Shown here one piece after another: positions 8,913 to 17,419 of a stretch of 64,000 nucleotides of DNA. Position numbers and translations under genes: made by a program. A model generated the notes under the pieces. The model saw only the letters and a program-made list of their open reading frames with translations, searched no databases and had not been told where the DNA came from. The stretch is taken from positions 954,001 through 1,018,000 of the forward strand of contig NZ_CP126539.1 of NCBI RefSeq assembly GCF_030177755.1. Reading direction: 5' to 3'. Every line of letters starts with the position of its first letter. The first letter of the stretch is position 1. This stretch comes from Devosia sp. RR2S18. GTDB lineage: Bacteria > Pseudomonadota > Alphaproteobacteria > Rhizobiales > Devosiaceae.

Positions 8913-9881
8913 TTGACTTTTCCGAAACTCTCCCTCAAGAGCCGTATGCCCATGGCTGTGGCGGCCCTTTGTACTCTGCTCGGCGCTGGACCAGCGCAAG
9001 CCGCCGCTCGCGATCTGCCGGGAGAGCTGGCGGGATTGAGCTACACCAATTCCAGCCCCGCCCGCATTCATGTGGCCCAGGCCGATCCAGCTCAGTTGAT
9101 GGTGCGCATCCAGCAATTGGAAGAACAGGTTCGCGTGCTCAACGGGCAGGTGGAGGGTTTGACCTTCCAGATGACCCAGATGCAGACGATCATCGAGCGG
9201 CTGGAGAGTTCGTCCGGGGCAGGGCAGGCTGTGCCGGACACGGCGCCAGCTGCTGAAGCAGCCCCCGAAGCGGATGTGCCGATGACTGATATACCCGAGC
9301 AGGGGGTCCAGCCTCTACCGGGCGAGGTCGAATTCGATCCTACCTTCGATGACGGTACCGGTGCCGAAGGCGAAGTTGGCGCATCGGGTGATCCATTGCT
9401 GGGCACGGGTTCAGAGGGCGGCATTGATCTAGCAACCGGCCAGCCGATCGATCTCAACTACGATCCCGCCACCGCAGAGAGCGGCAATGCGGATGCCGAC
9501 GCGCAGTTTGCCGCTGGATATGAAGCCATGGTGCGCGGGGACTACGTCTTTGCCGAAGAGCAGTTCAGCCAATTCCTCGAACTCTATCCGGATAATCCGC
9601 AGGCAACCGAGGCTGCCAACTGGCTGGGCGACGCTATGCTCCAGCGCGGCGCCTATAGCGAGGCGGCGGACGTGCTGCTCACCGCTTTTCAGGAAGCTCC
9701 CGATAGCCCGCGCGCGCCTGACCTGCTGCTCAAGTTGGGCATCTCATTGGCCGGTGCGGGCGAGCGGGAAACGGCCTGCCGCACCTTTGGTGAAGTTGAG
9801 CGGCGGTTCCCCGATCAGCCTGCGGCGTTCGAGGCCCGTTTAGCCGAGGTCAAGGCCAACGCTGAATGCCCGCCCGCTTGA
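8913..9881 (+). CDS. cpoB: Cell division coordinator CpoB (YbgF)
   Basis: Periplasmic Tol-Pal partner that ties outer-membrane constriction to peptidoglycan synthesis. The 322-residue precursor has a signal peptide ending in GPAQA, an N-terminal trimerising coiled coil (MVRIQQLEEQVRVLNGQ and onwards), an acidic low-complexity linker, and three C-terminal TPR units (FAAGYEAMVRGDYVFAEEQF, then two more). The start is a TTG at 8913 with GGAGG five bases upstream; the frame is open further upstream, but that stretch runs through the pal terminator and lacks a ribosome site. The end overlaps tilS by 16 bases. Confidence 0.88.
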   Translation: MTFPKLSLKSRMPMAVAALCTLLGAGPAQAAARDLPGELAGLSYTNSSPARIHVAQADPAQLMVRIQQLEEQVRVLNGQVEGLTFQMTQMQTIIERLESSSGAGQAVPDTAPAAEAAPEADVPMTDIPEQGVQPLPGEVEFDPTFDDGTGAEGEVGASGDPLLGTGSEGGIDLATGQPIDLNYDPATAESGNADADAQFAAGYEAMVRGDYVFAEEQFSQFLELYPDNPQATEAANWLGDAMLQRGAYSEAADVLLTAFQEAPDSPRAPDLLLKLGISLAGAGERETACRTFGEVERRFPDQPAAFEARLAEVKANAECPPA

Positions 9882-11140
9882 GCCCTGATCTGGGCGACCC
9901 CAAGGAACTGCAACGCCTCTTCGATGGTCTTGATGGCGAGCCCGCGATCGGCCTTGCCGTTTCTGGCGGGGCCGACAGCCTGGCGTTGATGCTCCTAGCG
10001 CAACGCTGGGCGGCAGGCCTTAAGGCATCGCCAAGGTTTCACGTCTATTCGGTCGACCATGGGATCCGCCCTGAAGCCGCCGGCGAAGTTGCCATAGTGA
10101 TGGGAGTGGCCGAGCAGCTGGGCCTACGCGCCACAGGCCTCACCTGGACTGCGCCTAAGCCACGTTCCGGTCTCCAGGAAGCGGCCCGCGTTGCTCGGTA
10201 TCGTTTGATCGGTGCCGCCATGGCACAGGATGGCGTTTCAGTTCTCCTTACGGCGCACCATCGCACGGACCAAGCGGAGACGGTGTTGATGCGGCTCGCC
10301 CATGGCAGCGGCATCGAAGGTCTGCGTGGGATAACGCCGGTGGCGATGGTGGAGGGCGTGCGGGTGCATCGTCCCTTGCTCGACGTCGACCCTGCCTCTC
10401 TTCGCGCATTGGTAGCAGAGGCTGGCCTCACGCCCGTCTCGGACCCGTCTAATAACGATCCGCATTACGAGCGGGTGCGCTGGCGCCAGGCCATGCCGCG
10501 CTTGTCAGAACTTGGACTTGATCCGGCGACCATCGCGACCTTCGCCTCCCGGATGGCCGAAGCCGACGAAGCCATCGCACAGATGGCCGATGCCTGCTTC
10601 AGTGAACTGGTTCGCCTCGATGGCTTCGGTGCTGCCCGCCTCGAGCAGGCTGCCTTTGTTGGCTTGCCAGCTGCCGTTTCGACCCGCCTCTTGGGCCGCG
10701 TTCTCAATATAGTTGGGGGTCGGCAAAAGCCACGCGCCCTCGGCCAAGTCGAGCGGTTGCGAGAGGATCTCGTGAACGGCACCATCGTTAAAGGTAGCAC
10801 GGTTCTCGGTTGCGTTGTCCGGACCAAAGGCGATGCTGTGGTGGTCGCCCGGGAGCCGGGCCGCGCCGTGCCGCCCGACACCATTCTGGTGCCGCGGGGA
10901 GAGCTGGTCTGGGACGAGCGCTTTCTCATCACCAATGGATCAGACGAGACAGGCCTTACCGCTAGTGTCACCGACTATCTGCCGCGGCATCGTCTGGAGG
11001 ATTTTCTGGGCTTCAAGGTAACCGCGCCAGTCGAAGCCATTCGCACTGCTCCGATCGTGCGTGACCCGCAAGGCGACGTACTCTCGCTGGGCGGTTGGTC
11101 CTTCGATGAGCGCATTAAGGTGCAACTGCTGATCGACTGA
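9866..11140 (+). CDS. tilS: tRNA(Ile)-lysidine synthase TilS
   Basis: N-type ATP pyrophosphatase that converts C34 of tRNA-Ile(CAU) to lysidine, an essential decoding modification. The 424-residue protein has the PP-loop SGGADS at 33-38, VDHGIRPEA and the LTAHHRTDQAETVLMRL helix typical of TilS, plus a divergent C-terminal part. It overlaps cpoB by 16 bases, so expression is probably coupled. A 161-base gap with a ribosome site separates it from ftsH, the usual alphaproteobacterial neighbour. Confidence 0.94.
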   Translation: MPARLSPDLGDPKELQRLFDGLDGEPAIGLAVSGGADSLALMLLAQRWAAGLKASPRFHVYSVDHGIRPEAAGEVAIVMGVAEQLGLRATGLTWTAPKPRSGLQEAARVARYRLIGAAMAQDGVSVLLTAHHRTDQAETVLMRLAHGSGIEGLRGITPVAMVEGVRVHRPLLDVDPASLRALVAEAGLTPVSDPSNNDPHYERVRWRQAMPRLSELGLDPATIATFASRMAEADEAIAQMADACFSELVRLDGFGAARLEQAAFVGLPAAVSTRLLGRVLNIVGGRQKPRALGQVERLREDLVNGTIVKGSTVLGCVVRTKGDAVVVAREPGRAVPPDTILVPRGELVWDERFLITNGSDETGLTASVTDYLPRHRLEDFLGFKVTAPVEAIRTAPIVRDPQGDVLSLGGWSFDERIKVQLLID

Positions 11141-11301
11141 GGAACCTTCGACTCGGCACGGCGTATTAACCCAGTCGCGACATTATGACTGGACGAGACA
11201 CGAAAAGGGCCGCAGGTCCTGCCCTTGTAACGCCCTAATGCCGGACATACATTCGGCGCAGCGCCAGAGCCCCTTCTGCTGGCATCTCCGGGACAGGATT
11301 G

Positions 11302-13236
11302 ATGAACGGAAACTTCCGAAACTTCGCCATCTGGCTGGTCATACTTTTCATGCTGATGGGCCTGTTCCAGGTCTTTCAGTCTTCCACCCGATCGATTTCG
11401 GTTTCCGACAAAAGCTACAGCGAATTCGTCTCCGACGTGAACGCCGGCAGCGTCACGAGCGTGACCATCACCGATAATGTGGTGACGGGTACGCTGCGCG
11501 ACGGCACGCGTTTCGAGACCATCGTTCCGCAAGGCGCTGATGTCATCACGCGCCTTGAAGACGGCGGCGTCAACATCACCGCTCAGGAACCCGAAGCCAG
11601 CCCGTTCTGGTCGATCCTGCTGTCGAGCTGGTTGCCCTTCCTTGTCATCATCGGTGTGTGGTTCTTCTTCATTCGGCAGATGCAGGGTGGCGGTCGCGGC
11701 GGCGCGATGGGCTTTGGCAAGTCGCGCGCCAAGCTCCTTACCGAAACGCATGGCAAGGTGACGTTTGAAGACGTTGCCGGCGTGGATGAAGCCAAGCAGG
11801 ATCTCGAAGAGATCGTGGAATTTTTGCGCGATCCCGGCAAGTTCCAGCGCCTGGGCGGCCGCATCCCACGCGGCGTGCTGCTTGTGGGCCCTCCGGGTAC
11901 CGGTAAGACGCTACTCGCGCGCTCCGTGGCGGGCGAAGCCAATGTGCCCTTCTTCACCATTTCGGGTTCGGACTTCGTTGAAATGTTCGTCGGTGTCGGC
12001 GCCAGCCGCGTCCGCGATATGTTTGAGCAGGCCAAGAAGAACGCGCCCTGTATTATCTTCATCGACGAAATCGACGCGGTCGGTCGCCAGCGCGGCGCCG
12101 GTCTTGGTGGTGGTAACGATGAGCGTGAGCAGACCCTTAACCAGTTGCTAGTCGAGATGGACGGCTTTGAGGCCAATGAGGGGATTATCCTCATCGCCGC
12201 CACCAACCGTCCCGACGTGCTTGATCCGGCTCTCCTGCGGCCCGGCCGCTTTGACCGTCAGGTCGTGGTGCCGAACCCCGATGTGGCTGGTCGCGAAAAG
12301 GTGCTGAAAGTTCACGTCCGCAAGGTGCCGCTGGCGCCCGACGTTGATCTCAAGGTTCTGGCCCGTGGTACTCCTGGCTTTTCGGGTGCAGACCTCATGA
12401 ATCTCGTCAACGAGGCAGCCCTGATGGCGGCCCGACGCAACAAGCGCTTCGTCACCCACCAGGAGTTCGAAGACGCCAAGGACAAGATCATGATGGGCGC
12501 CGAGCGCCGCACCATGGCCATGACGGACGACGAGAAAAAGCTGACCGCCTATCACGAAGCCGGTCACGCCATCATCGCCCTCAAGGTTGCCGGCATCGAT
12601 CCCATCCACAAGGCGACGATCATTCCACGCGGCCGGGCTCTTGGTATGGTCATGACCTTGCCCGAGACCGACAGCTATTCGTTCTCTCGCGAAAAGGCAC
12701 TGGCCCGCCTCACCATGCTGTTTGGTGGCCGGGAAGCCGAGATCATCAAGTTTGGCGCTGAGAAGGTCACGTCCGGCGCTTCTGGCGATATCCAGATGGC
12801 GACCAATCTTGCCCGCTCCATGGTCATGGAATGGGGCATGAGCGAAAAGCTTGGCCGCGTCCGCTATAAGAGCAATGACCAGGAAGTTTTTCTTGGCCAC
12901 TCGGTCACGCAGTCCAACAATATGTCGGACGAGACCGCCAAGATCATCGACGAAGAAGTCCGTCGCCTGATCGAGGATGGCGAACGCAGTGCCCGCGAGA
13001 TTCTCGCTACCTATGAGGAGCAGTGGGAAGCCGTTGCTCAGGCGCTGCTGGAGTACGAGACCCTTACGGGCGACGAACTGCGCGACCTGATGGACGGCAA
13101 GCAGCCTGTCCGTCCCGATGATACGGGCGGCCCGACTGCTCCCAAGGCCAGCGGCGTCCCCGCTGCCGGAAAGCCCGGCCGGCGCCGCCCAGACGCTCCA
13201 CCCGAGGGTGGACTGGAGCCGCAGCCCGGTTCCTGA
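11302..13236 (+). CDS. ftsH: ATP-dependent zinc metalloprotease FtsH
   Basis: Membrane-bound AAA+ protease that degrades regulators (for example RpoH and LpxC in other bacteria) and damaged membrane proteins. The 644-residue protein has membrane helices near residues 7-25 and 103-123 around a periplasmic domain, Walker A GPPGTGKT (196-203), Walker B IIFIDEI (251-257), the second region of homology with [19 protein letters not shown], and the zinc site HEAGH (418-422). ATG 11302 has AGGA five bases away; a TTG immediately before it is in frame but less likely. The C-terminus is Pro/Gly rich. Confidence 0.97.
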   Translation: MNGNFRNFAIWLVILFMLMGLFQVFQSSTRSISVSDKSYSEFVSDVNAGSVTSVTITDNVVTGTLRDGTRFETIVPQGADVITRLEDGGVNITAQEPEASPFWSILLSSWLPFLVIIGVWFFFIRQMQGGGRGGAMGFGKSRAKLLTETHGKVTFEDVAGVDEAKQDLEEIVEFLRDPGKFQRLGGRIPRGVLLVGPPGTGKTLLARSVAGEANVPFFTISGSDFVEMFVGVGASRVRDMFEQAKKNAPCIIFIDEIDAVGRQRGAGLGGGNDEREQTLNQLLVEMDGFEANEGIILIAATNRPDVLDPALLRPGRFDRQVVVPNPDVAGREKVLKVHVRKVPLAPDVDLKVLARGTPGFSGADLMNLVNEAALMAARRNKRFVTHQEFEDAKDKIMMGAERRTMAMTDDEKKLTAYHEAGHAIIALKVAGIDPIHKATIIPRGRALGMVMTLPETDSYSFSREKALARLTMLFGGREAEIIKFGAEKVTSGASGDIQMATNLARSMVMEWGMSEKLGRVRYKSNDQEVFLGHSVTQSNNMSDETAKIIDEEVRRLIEDGERSAREILATYEEQWEAVAQALLEYETLTGDELRDLMDGKQPVRPDDTGGPTAPKASGVPAAGKPGRRRPDAPPEGGLEPQPGS

Positions 13237-13261
13237 TCCGTAGCGAACAGGTCACACTGTT

Positions 13262-13289
13262 AAGGGTCGCCACAGGCGGCCCTTTTGTT
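13262..13289 (+). terminator. Rho-independent terminator after ftsH
   Basis: Stem AAGGGTCGCC / GGCGGCCCTT with one wobble pair, followed by TTTGTTTG. Confidence 0.8.
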
Positions 13290-13370
13290 TGTGCTGCTTG
13301 TCCGCTATTGCGCTCACAAAAGTGGTATTATGGAATCGAGCCCAGTTCGGGGCTGTAGGGGACTGAGATC

Positions 13371-14714
13371 ATGGCCAGGAAGTATTTTGGTACGGACGGC
13401 ATTCGCGGGCTCGCCAACGGCACCAAGCTAACACCCGAACTCGCGCTCAAGGTCGGAATGGCCGCTGGCACGAAATTCGTGCGGGGCGACCACCGCAACC
13501 GCGTGGTGATCGGCAAGGATACTCGCCGCTCCGGCTACATGCTCGAACAGGCGCTGACCGCCGGCTTCACGGCCGTCGGCATGGATGTTTATCTGCTGGG
13601 ACCCATGCCCACGCCCGCCGTGGCCATGCTGACGCGCTCGCTCCGCGCTGATCTCGGCGTCATGATCTCCGCTTCGCACAACCCATACGATGACAACGGC
13701 ATCAAGCTCTTCCGTCCCGATGGCTACAAGCTCAGCGACGAGATCGAGCTCGAGATTGAAAAGCTGATCGACAGCGACATGACGCACTATCTCGCGCATG
13801 GGCGCGAGATCGGTCGGGCGCACCGCGATGAGGAAGCCCGCACGCGCTATATCGAATACGCCAAGCGCACCATGCCGCGGAACATTGATCTGTCCGGCCT
13901 CCGCGTGGTGCTCGATTGCGCCAATGGTGCCGCCTACAAGGTGGCGCCAATCGCCCTTTGGGAACTTGGGGCCGAGGTCATCACCATCGGCGTGGAGCCT
14001 GACGGTTACAACATCAACCACAAGGTGGGCTCGACCGCTCCCGAAGCAGTCGCCGCCAAGGTCAAGGAAGTACGTGCCGATATCGGCATCGCACTCGACG
14101 GTGACGCTGACCGCGTTATCATTGTCGATGAAAAGGGCAATGTGATCGACGGCGATCAGCTGATGGCGGTCATTGCTGAAAGCTGGCTCAAGCGCGAAAT
14201 GCTGATCGGCGGCGGTATTGTTGCCACCATCATGAGCAATCTTGGGCTGGAACGCCACCTGACCTCCCTAGGCCTCACTCTTGAACGCACGCAGGTTGGT
14301 GATCGCTACGTCCTCGAAGCGATGCGTGCCAAAGGCTTCAATGTTGGGGGCGAGCAGTCGGGCCACATCATTCTCTCCGATTTTACCACCACCGGTGATG
14401 GCCTCGTCGCGGCGCTGCAACTACTCGCTGTCCTCAAGCAGGAAGAGCGCTCGATCTCGGAGATCTGCGCGCGATTTACCAAGGTCCCGCAATTGTTGCG
14501 CAGTGTGAAGTTCAAAACCGGCAAGCCGCTCGAGCACAAGCAGGTCATCCAGGCCATTGCCGATGGCCAGGCGATGCTGGGCACCGGCGGCCGCCTTGTC
14601 GTGCGCGCTTCGGGTACCGAGCCGGTGATCCGGGTCATGGGGGAGGCGGATGATGCCGCCGTAGTGTCCAAGGTCGTTGCCCAAGTCGAGCAGGCGATCC
14701 TCGCGGTAGCGTAA
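13371..14714 (+). CDS. glmM: Phosphoglucosamine mutase GlmM
   Basis: Interconverts glucosamine-6-phosphate and glucosamine-1-phosphate on the way to UDP-GlcNAc for peptidoglycan and LPS. The 447-residue protein has FGTDGIRG at the N-terminus, the phosphoserine loop ISASHNP with active Ser102, the Mg2+ loop DGDADR, and the sugar-binding GGEQSGH and RASGTEP motifs. The length is standard. It stands alone between the ftsH terminator and an outer-membrane protein gene. Confidence 0.97.
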   Translation: MARKYFGTDGIRGLANGTKLTPELALKVGMAAGTKFVRGDHRNRVVIGKDTRRSGYMLEQALTAGFTAVGMDVYLLGPMPTPAVAMLTRSLRADLGVMISASHNPYDDNGIKLFRPDGYKLSDEIELEIEKLIDSDMTHYLAHGREIGRAHRDEEARTRYIEYAKRTMPRNIDLSGLRVVLDCANGAAYKVAPIALWELGAEVITIGVEPDGYNINHKVGSTAPEAVAAKVKEVRADIGIALDGDADRVIIVDEKGNVIDGDQLMAVIAESWLKREMLIGGGIVATIMSNLGLERHLTSLGLTLERTQVGDRYVLEAMRAKGFNVGGEQSGHIILSDFTTTGDGLVAALQLLAVLKQEERSISEICARFTKVPQLLRSVKFKTGKPLEHKQVIQAIADGQAMLGTGGRLVVRASGTEPVIRVMGEADDAAVVSKVVAQVEQAILAVA

Positions 14715-14780
14715 GTCATCGTGCCTCAGCCGAGGCAAAATCGGACCTCGGCAGGGCACCGTTAGGGTTAAGCCTTAGGG

Positions 14781-14795
14781 TTAAGTCACCTTTAA
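14781..14795 (+). promoter_or_regulatory. CtrA-type box TTAA-N7-TTAA
   Basis: TTAA at 14781-14784, seven bases, then TTAA at 14792-14795: an exact match to the CtrA consensus spacing, 62 bases before the start of the outer-membrane protein gene. A third TTAA lies at 14768, inside a direct repeat of TTAGGGTTAAG (14762 and 14775). Control by CtrA is inference. Confidence 0.5.
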
Positions 14796-14857
14796 GACTA
14801 TTGGCCGATATTGGGCGCATTCGACTGGTGTCGTGGCAACCCAAGGACCAATTTTCC

Positions 14858-15568
14858 ATGCGCAAGCTCATCGCTGCGGCGATGGTGGCAGGAGCCGCCG
14901 CAATTGCTGCCCCGGCACTGGCTGCCGATCTGCCCTACTATCCGCCCGTCATCGACATTCCCGATGTCGACTACGGTTATGAAGGCTCTTTCTATCTACG
15001 TGGTTCGGTGGCCGGTAACTGGCTCTGGGCTCGTGACTATACCCCTGGCTGCCCCACCACTTGTGTGGGCACTGGTACCGAGCTGGACTTCACCGAGGCG
15101 GGCTTCGGCTATTCCTTCGGTGCCGGCGTAGGCTACGAGACTGGCACGGGTTTCCGCGCAGATGTGACGCTTGACCACCTCCGCAACAAGGGGCTCACTG
15201 ACGACACCTATGAGCTGGAACTCCGCTCCACCATACTGCTCGCCAACGCCTACTACGACTTCCCAATCTCGGGCGGTGGTGCGGCTGGCGGCTTTGGCGC
15301 CTATGTCGGTGCCGGTATCGGTGGCGCCTACAACCAGACCTCCATCACTGGCGGTGTACCTACGCCCGATGGCGAGTCCTGGGCTCCCACGGCTGCTGTT
15401 ATGGCTGGCGTAACCTACGATATGGGTTCAATCGTTGCCGACCTCGGCTATCGCGGTCTCTATATGCCTGAGATCACCAATGCTCAGCGCGGTCCGAGCA
15501 CTTCGTACTACATCAACGACCCGCTGATCCACGAAGTGCGCGGCTCGCTCCGCTATCGCTTCAACTAA
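14858..15568 (+). CDS. Outer-membrane beta-barrel protein, Omp25/Omp31-like
   Basis: Small porin-like surface protein of 236 residues: Sec signal peptide (MRKLIAAAMVAGAAAIAAPALA), then alternating strand sequence rich in Gly and aromatics and a C-terminal aromatic strand ending RYRFN. The layout matches OMP_b-brl family proteins that are abundant in Hyphomicrobiales. ATG 14858 is chosen because it opens the signal peptide, with AAGGA ten bases upstream. A CtrA-type box precedes the gene and a strong terminator follows, so it is probably monocistronic. Confidence 0.85.
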   Translation: MRKLIAAAMVAGAAAIAAPALAADLPYYPPVIDIPDVDYGYEGSFYLRGSVAGNWLWARDYTPGCPTTCVGTGTELDFTEAGFGYSFGAGVGYETGTGFRADVTLDHLRNKGLTDDTYELELRSTILLANAYYDFPISGGGAAGGFGAYVGAGIGGAYNQTSITGGVPTPDGESWAPTAAVMAGVTYDMGSIVADLGYRGLYMPEITNAQRGPSTSYYINDPLIHEVRGSLRYRFN

Positions 15569-15590
15569 TCCTCAGTTACCACCAGATCGA

Positions 15591-15626
15591 AAGTCGGCGC
15601 TCCTCGTGGGCGCCGACTTCTTTTTG
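15591..15626 (+). terminator. Rho-independent terminator after the OMP gene
   Basis: Perfect 10-bp stem AAGTCGGCGC / GCGCCGACTT with a 9-base loop, then a T-rich tail (CTTTTT). Confidence 0.92.
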
Positions 15627-15684
15627 CCCGCCCCTCGCGGCACCAAGCTAGGCCTCCTATCGTTGCGTTGAAAAGGAGGAACTA

Positions 15685-16719
15685 ATGGCCGATCTCTCGT
15701 TCATACCGCCCATGGAGGCCAAGCTCGTTTCCGAGCTGCCGGATGGCGCGGGCTGGCAGTTCGAGCCCAAATGGGATGGTTTCCGCTGCCTCGCGATCAG
15801 ACAAGGCACCCAAGTCGATCTCTGGGCCAAGTCCGGCAAGCCGCTCGGCCGTTACTTCCCCGAGATTGTGGATCTTATTGCGGGGTTGCCCCAGCAGCGC
15901 TTCATGCTCGACGGCGAACTCGTCGTGCCGATTGGCGGCATGGCGTCCTTTGATGCTCTGCAACAGCGCCTCCACCCGGCCGAAAGTCGCGTACGCAGGC
16001 TTTCGGCTGAGACGCCGGCCCTCCTGATAGTCTTTGATCTCTTGGAGGAGGGGAGCCGCGCCTGGCGGGATGCGCCGCTCCAGGAGCGCCGTGCGGCGCT
16101 CGAGACCTTCGTTGCTGGAGTGGACGCGCCCGCGCTTCGGCTCTCGCCGAGCACACGGGAACGGAAAACTGCTGCTGCCTGGTTCGGTAATCTCAGCACT
16201 GAACTTGACGGCGTTATCGCCAAGCGGCTCGATGGCGCTTATGCCAGTGGCGAGCGCGCCATGCTCAAGGCCAAGCGCATTCGCTCTGCAGACTGCGTCG
16301 TTGGTGGGTTCCGCTATGGCACGCACAGCACCGAAGTCGGCTCGCTGCTCCTGGGGCTATATAATGCGCAAGGCATGCTCGACCATGTGGGCTTCACCTC
16401 TGGCATAGCCGCTAAGGACAAGCCGGACCTAACGAGAAGGCTGGAAAAGCTCAAGGGCGGCTCCGGCTTCACCGGCAAGGCACCAGGGGGGCCCAGCCGC
16501 TGGTCGACCGAACGCTCGGCTGAATGGGTGCCGCTCAAGCCTGAGCTGGTGGTTGAAGTGCTCTACGACCAGATCACCGGAGACCGCTTTCGCCATGGCA
16601 CCCGCCTGCACCGGTGGCGCCCCGACACGGCGGCCGAGCAATGCACTTTCGACCAACTCGCCCAGCCCGCTGCCCCCGATAGTGTCATCCAGGCGATCGT
16701 CGCGGATGCGCCGCGCTAA
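15685..16719 (+). CDS. ATP-dependent DNA ligase, LigC-like
   Basis: Short bacterial ATP-dependent ligase of 344 residues consisting of an adenylation domain and an OB domain only. Motif I is EPKWDGFR with the AMP-accepting Lys29; motif III/IIIa is in the LLIVFDLLEEGSRAWRDAPL region, motif IV ELDGVIAKRLDG, and motif V starts at KAKRIRSADCVVGGFR. There is no polymerase or phosphoesterase domain, and no ku or ligD gene nearby, so it resembles LigC-type enzymes used in base-excision or stationary-phase repair. A GGAGGA ribosome site precedes ATG 15685. Confidence 0.88.
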   Translation: MADLSFIPPMEAKLVSELPDGAGWQFEPKWDGFRCLAIRQGTQVDLWAKSGKPLGRYFPEIVDLIAGLPQQRFMLDGELVVPIGGMASFDALQQRLHPAESRVRRLSAETPALLIVFDLLEEGSRAWRDAPLQERRAALETFVAGVDAPALRLSPSTRERKTAAAWFGNLSTELDGVIAKRLDGAYASGERAMLKAKRIRSADCVVGGFRYGTHSTEVGSLLLGLYNAQGMLDHVGFTSGIAAKDKPDLTRRLEKLKGGSGFTGKAPGGPSRWSTERSAEWVPLKPELVVEVLYDQITGDRFRHGTRLHRWRPDTAAEQCTFDQLAQPAAPDSVIQAIVADAPR

Positions 16720-16835
16720 GGCGGTGAGCGGGACCGTGGCGCCTTCGTACCGTGATGAGTGCTTCTCCGAAGCTCTTACATGGTCGGCGTGGCCTCTTCC
16801 CGCTTAGAAGAACTGCGTCTGGTGCCGCTGGGACA

Positions 16836-17279
16836 TCACACAGAGATCGTCTTGGTCATGCGAGGCGTGTCGGATGATCCATGGTAGCCCGCACTTTCAT
16901 AAAAGCGCCGGGCGGCATTCGTGCTTTCCACGACGCACTCTCGCAGGCCCCAATCGAAAGCCTGTCGCTCCATGCGTGCCAGTAGCGCCTTGCTCACTCC
17001 ACGCCAGCGGTGGTCGGGAGAGACGTAGTTCAGCATGATTGTGCCGGCGTGATCCAGCATGCCAACTCCAGCAATTTGGTCACTTGCAACGGCCACGAAG
17101 AGCTCTGTCTCGTTCTGATCGATCCAGATCTTCCAGTTGCGCGGTGTCTTGTTCGCAGTCCAGGCTGCCAGAACAGTGTCATTGTCGTTGTGATCAGCGC
17201 GGCACAGTTCGGCGATCGAGCGCTGCAGGACCTGCGCGCCCGCCTCGGCGTCAGCGTAAGTTGCCGCTCGAATTTTCAT
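16836..17279 (-). CDS. GNAT family N-acetyltransferase
   Basis: Acetyltransferase of 147 residues with the acetyl-CoA pyrophosphate loop in motif A (YVSPDHRWRGVSKALLARME; the R/Q-x-x-G-x pattern is RWRGVS) and motif B near ESTNAARRFYESAGY. The substrate is unknown. It is read toward the ligase gene and convergent with it; no operon partner is evident. Confidence 0.8.
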   Translation of the reverse strand: MKIRAATYADAEAGAQVLQRSIAELCRADHNDNDTVLAAWTANKTPRNWKIWIDQNETELFVAVASDQIAGVGMLDHAGTIMLNYVSPDHRWRGVSKALLARMERQAFDWGLRECVVESTNAARRFYESAGYHGSSDTPRMTKTISV

Positions 17280-17384
17280 GGTCCGTCACCACGAAGCTGT
17301 CTCAGACTTGCACTTGACCTTGCTCAACGGCCGCGTTCAAGGCCAGCCTTTTGTGTCGGAGTAAAGCAAAGAGACGTGGAGAGA

Positions 17385-17408
17385 GGAAGGGAGCTGGTGC
17401 CCCCTTCC
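17385..17408 (-). terminator. Hairpin downstream of the phytase-like gene
   Basis: Seven-bp stem GGAAGGG / CCCTTCC just past the stop at 17420 on the minus strand; no clear T run follows, so termination is uncertain. Confidence 0.35.
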
Positions 17409-17419
17409 ACATGCTCGGT

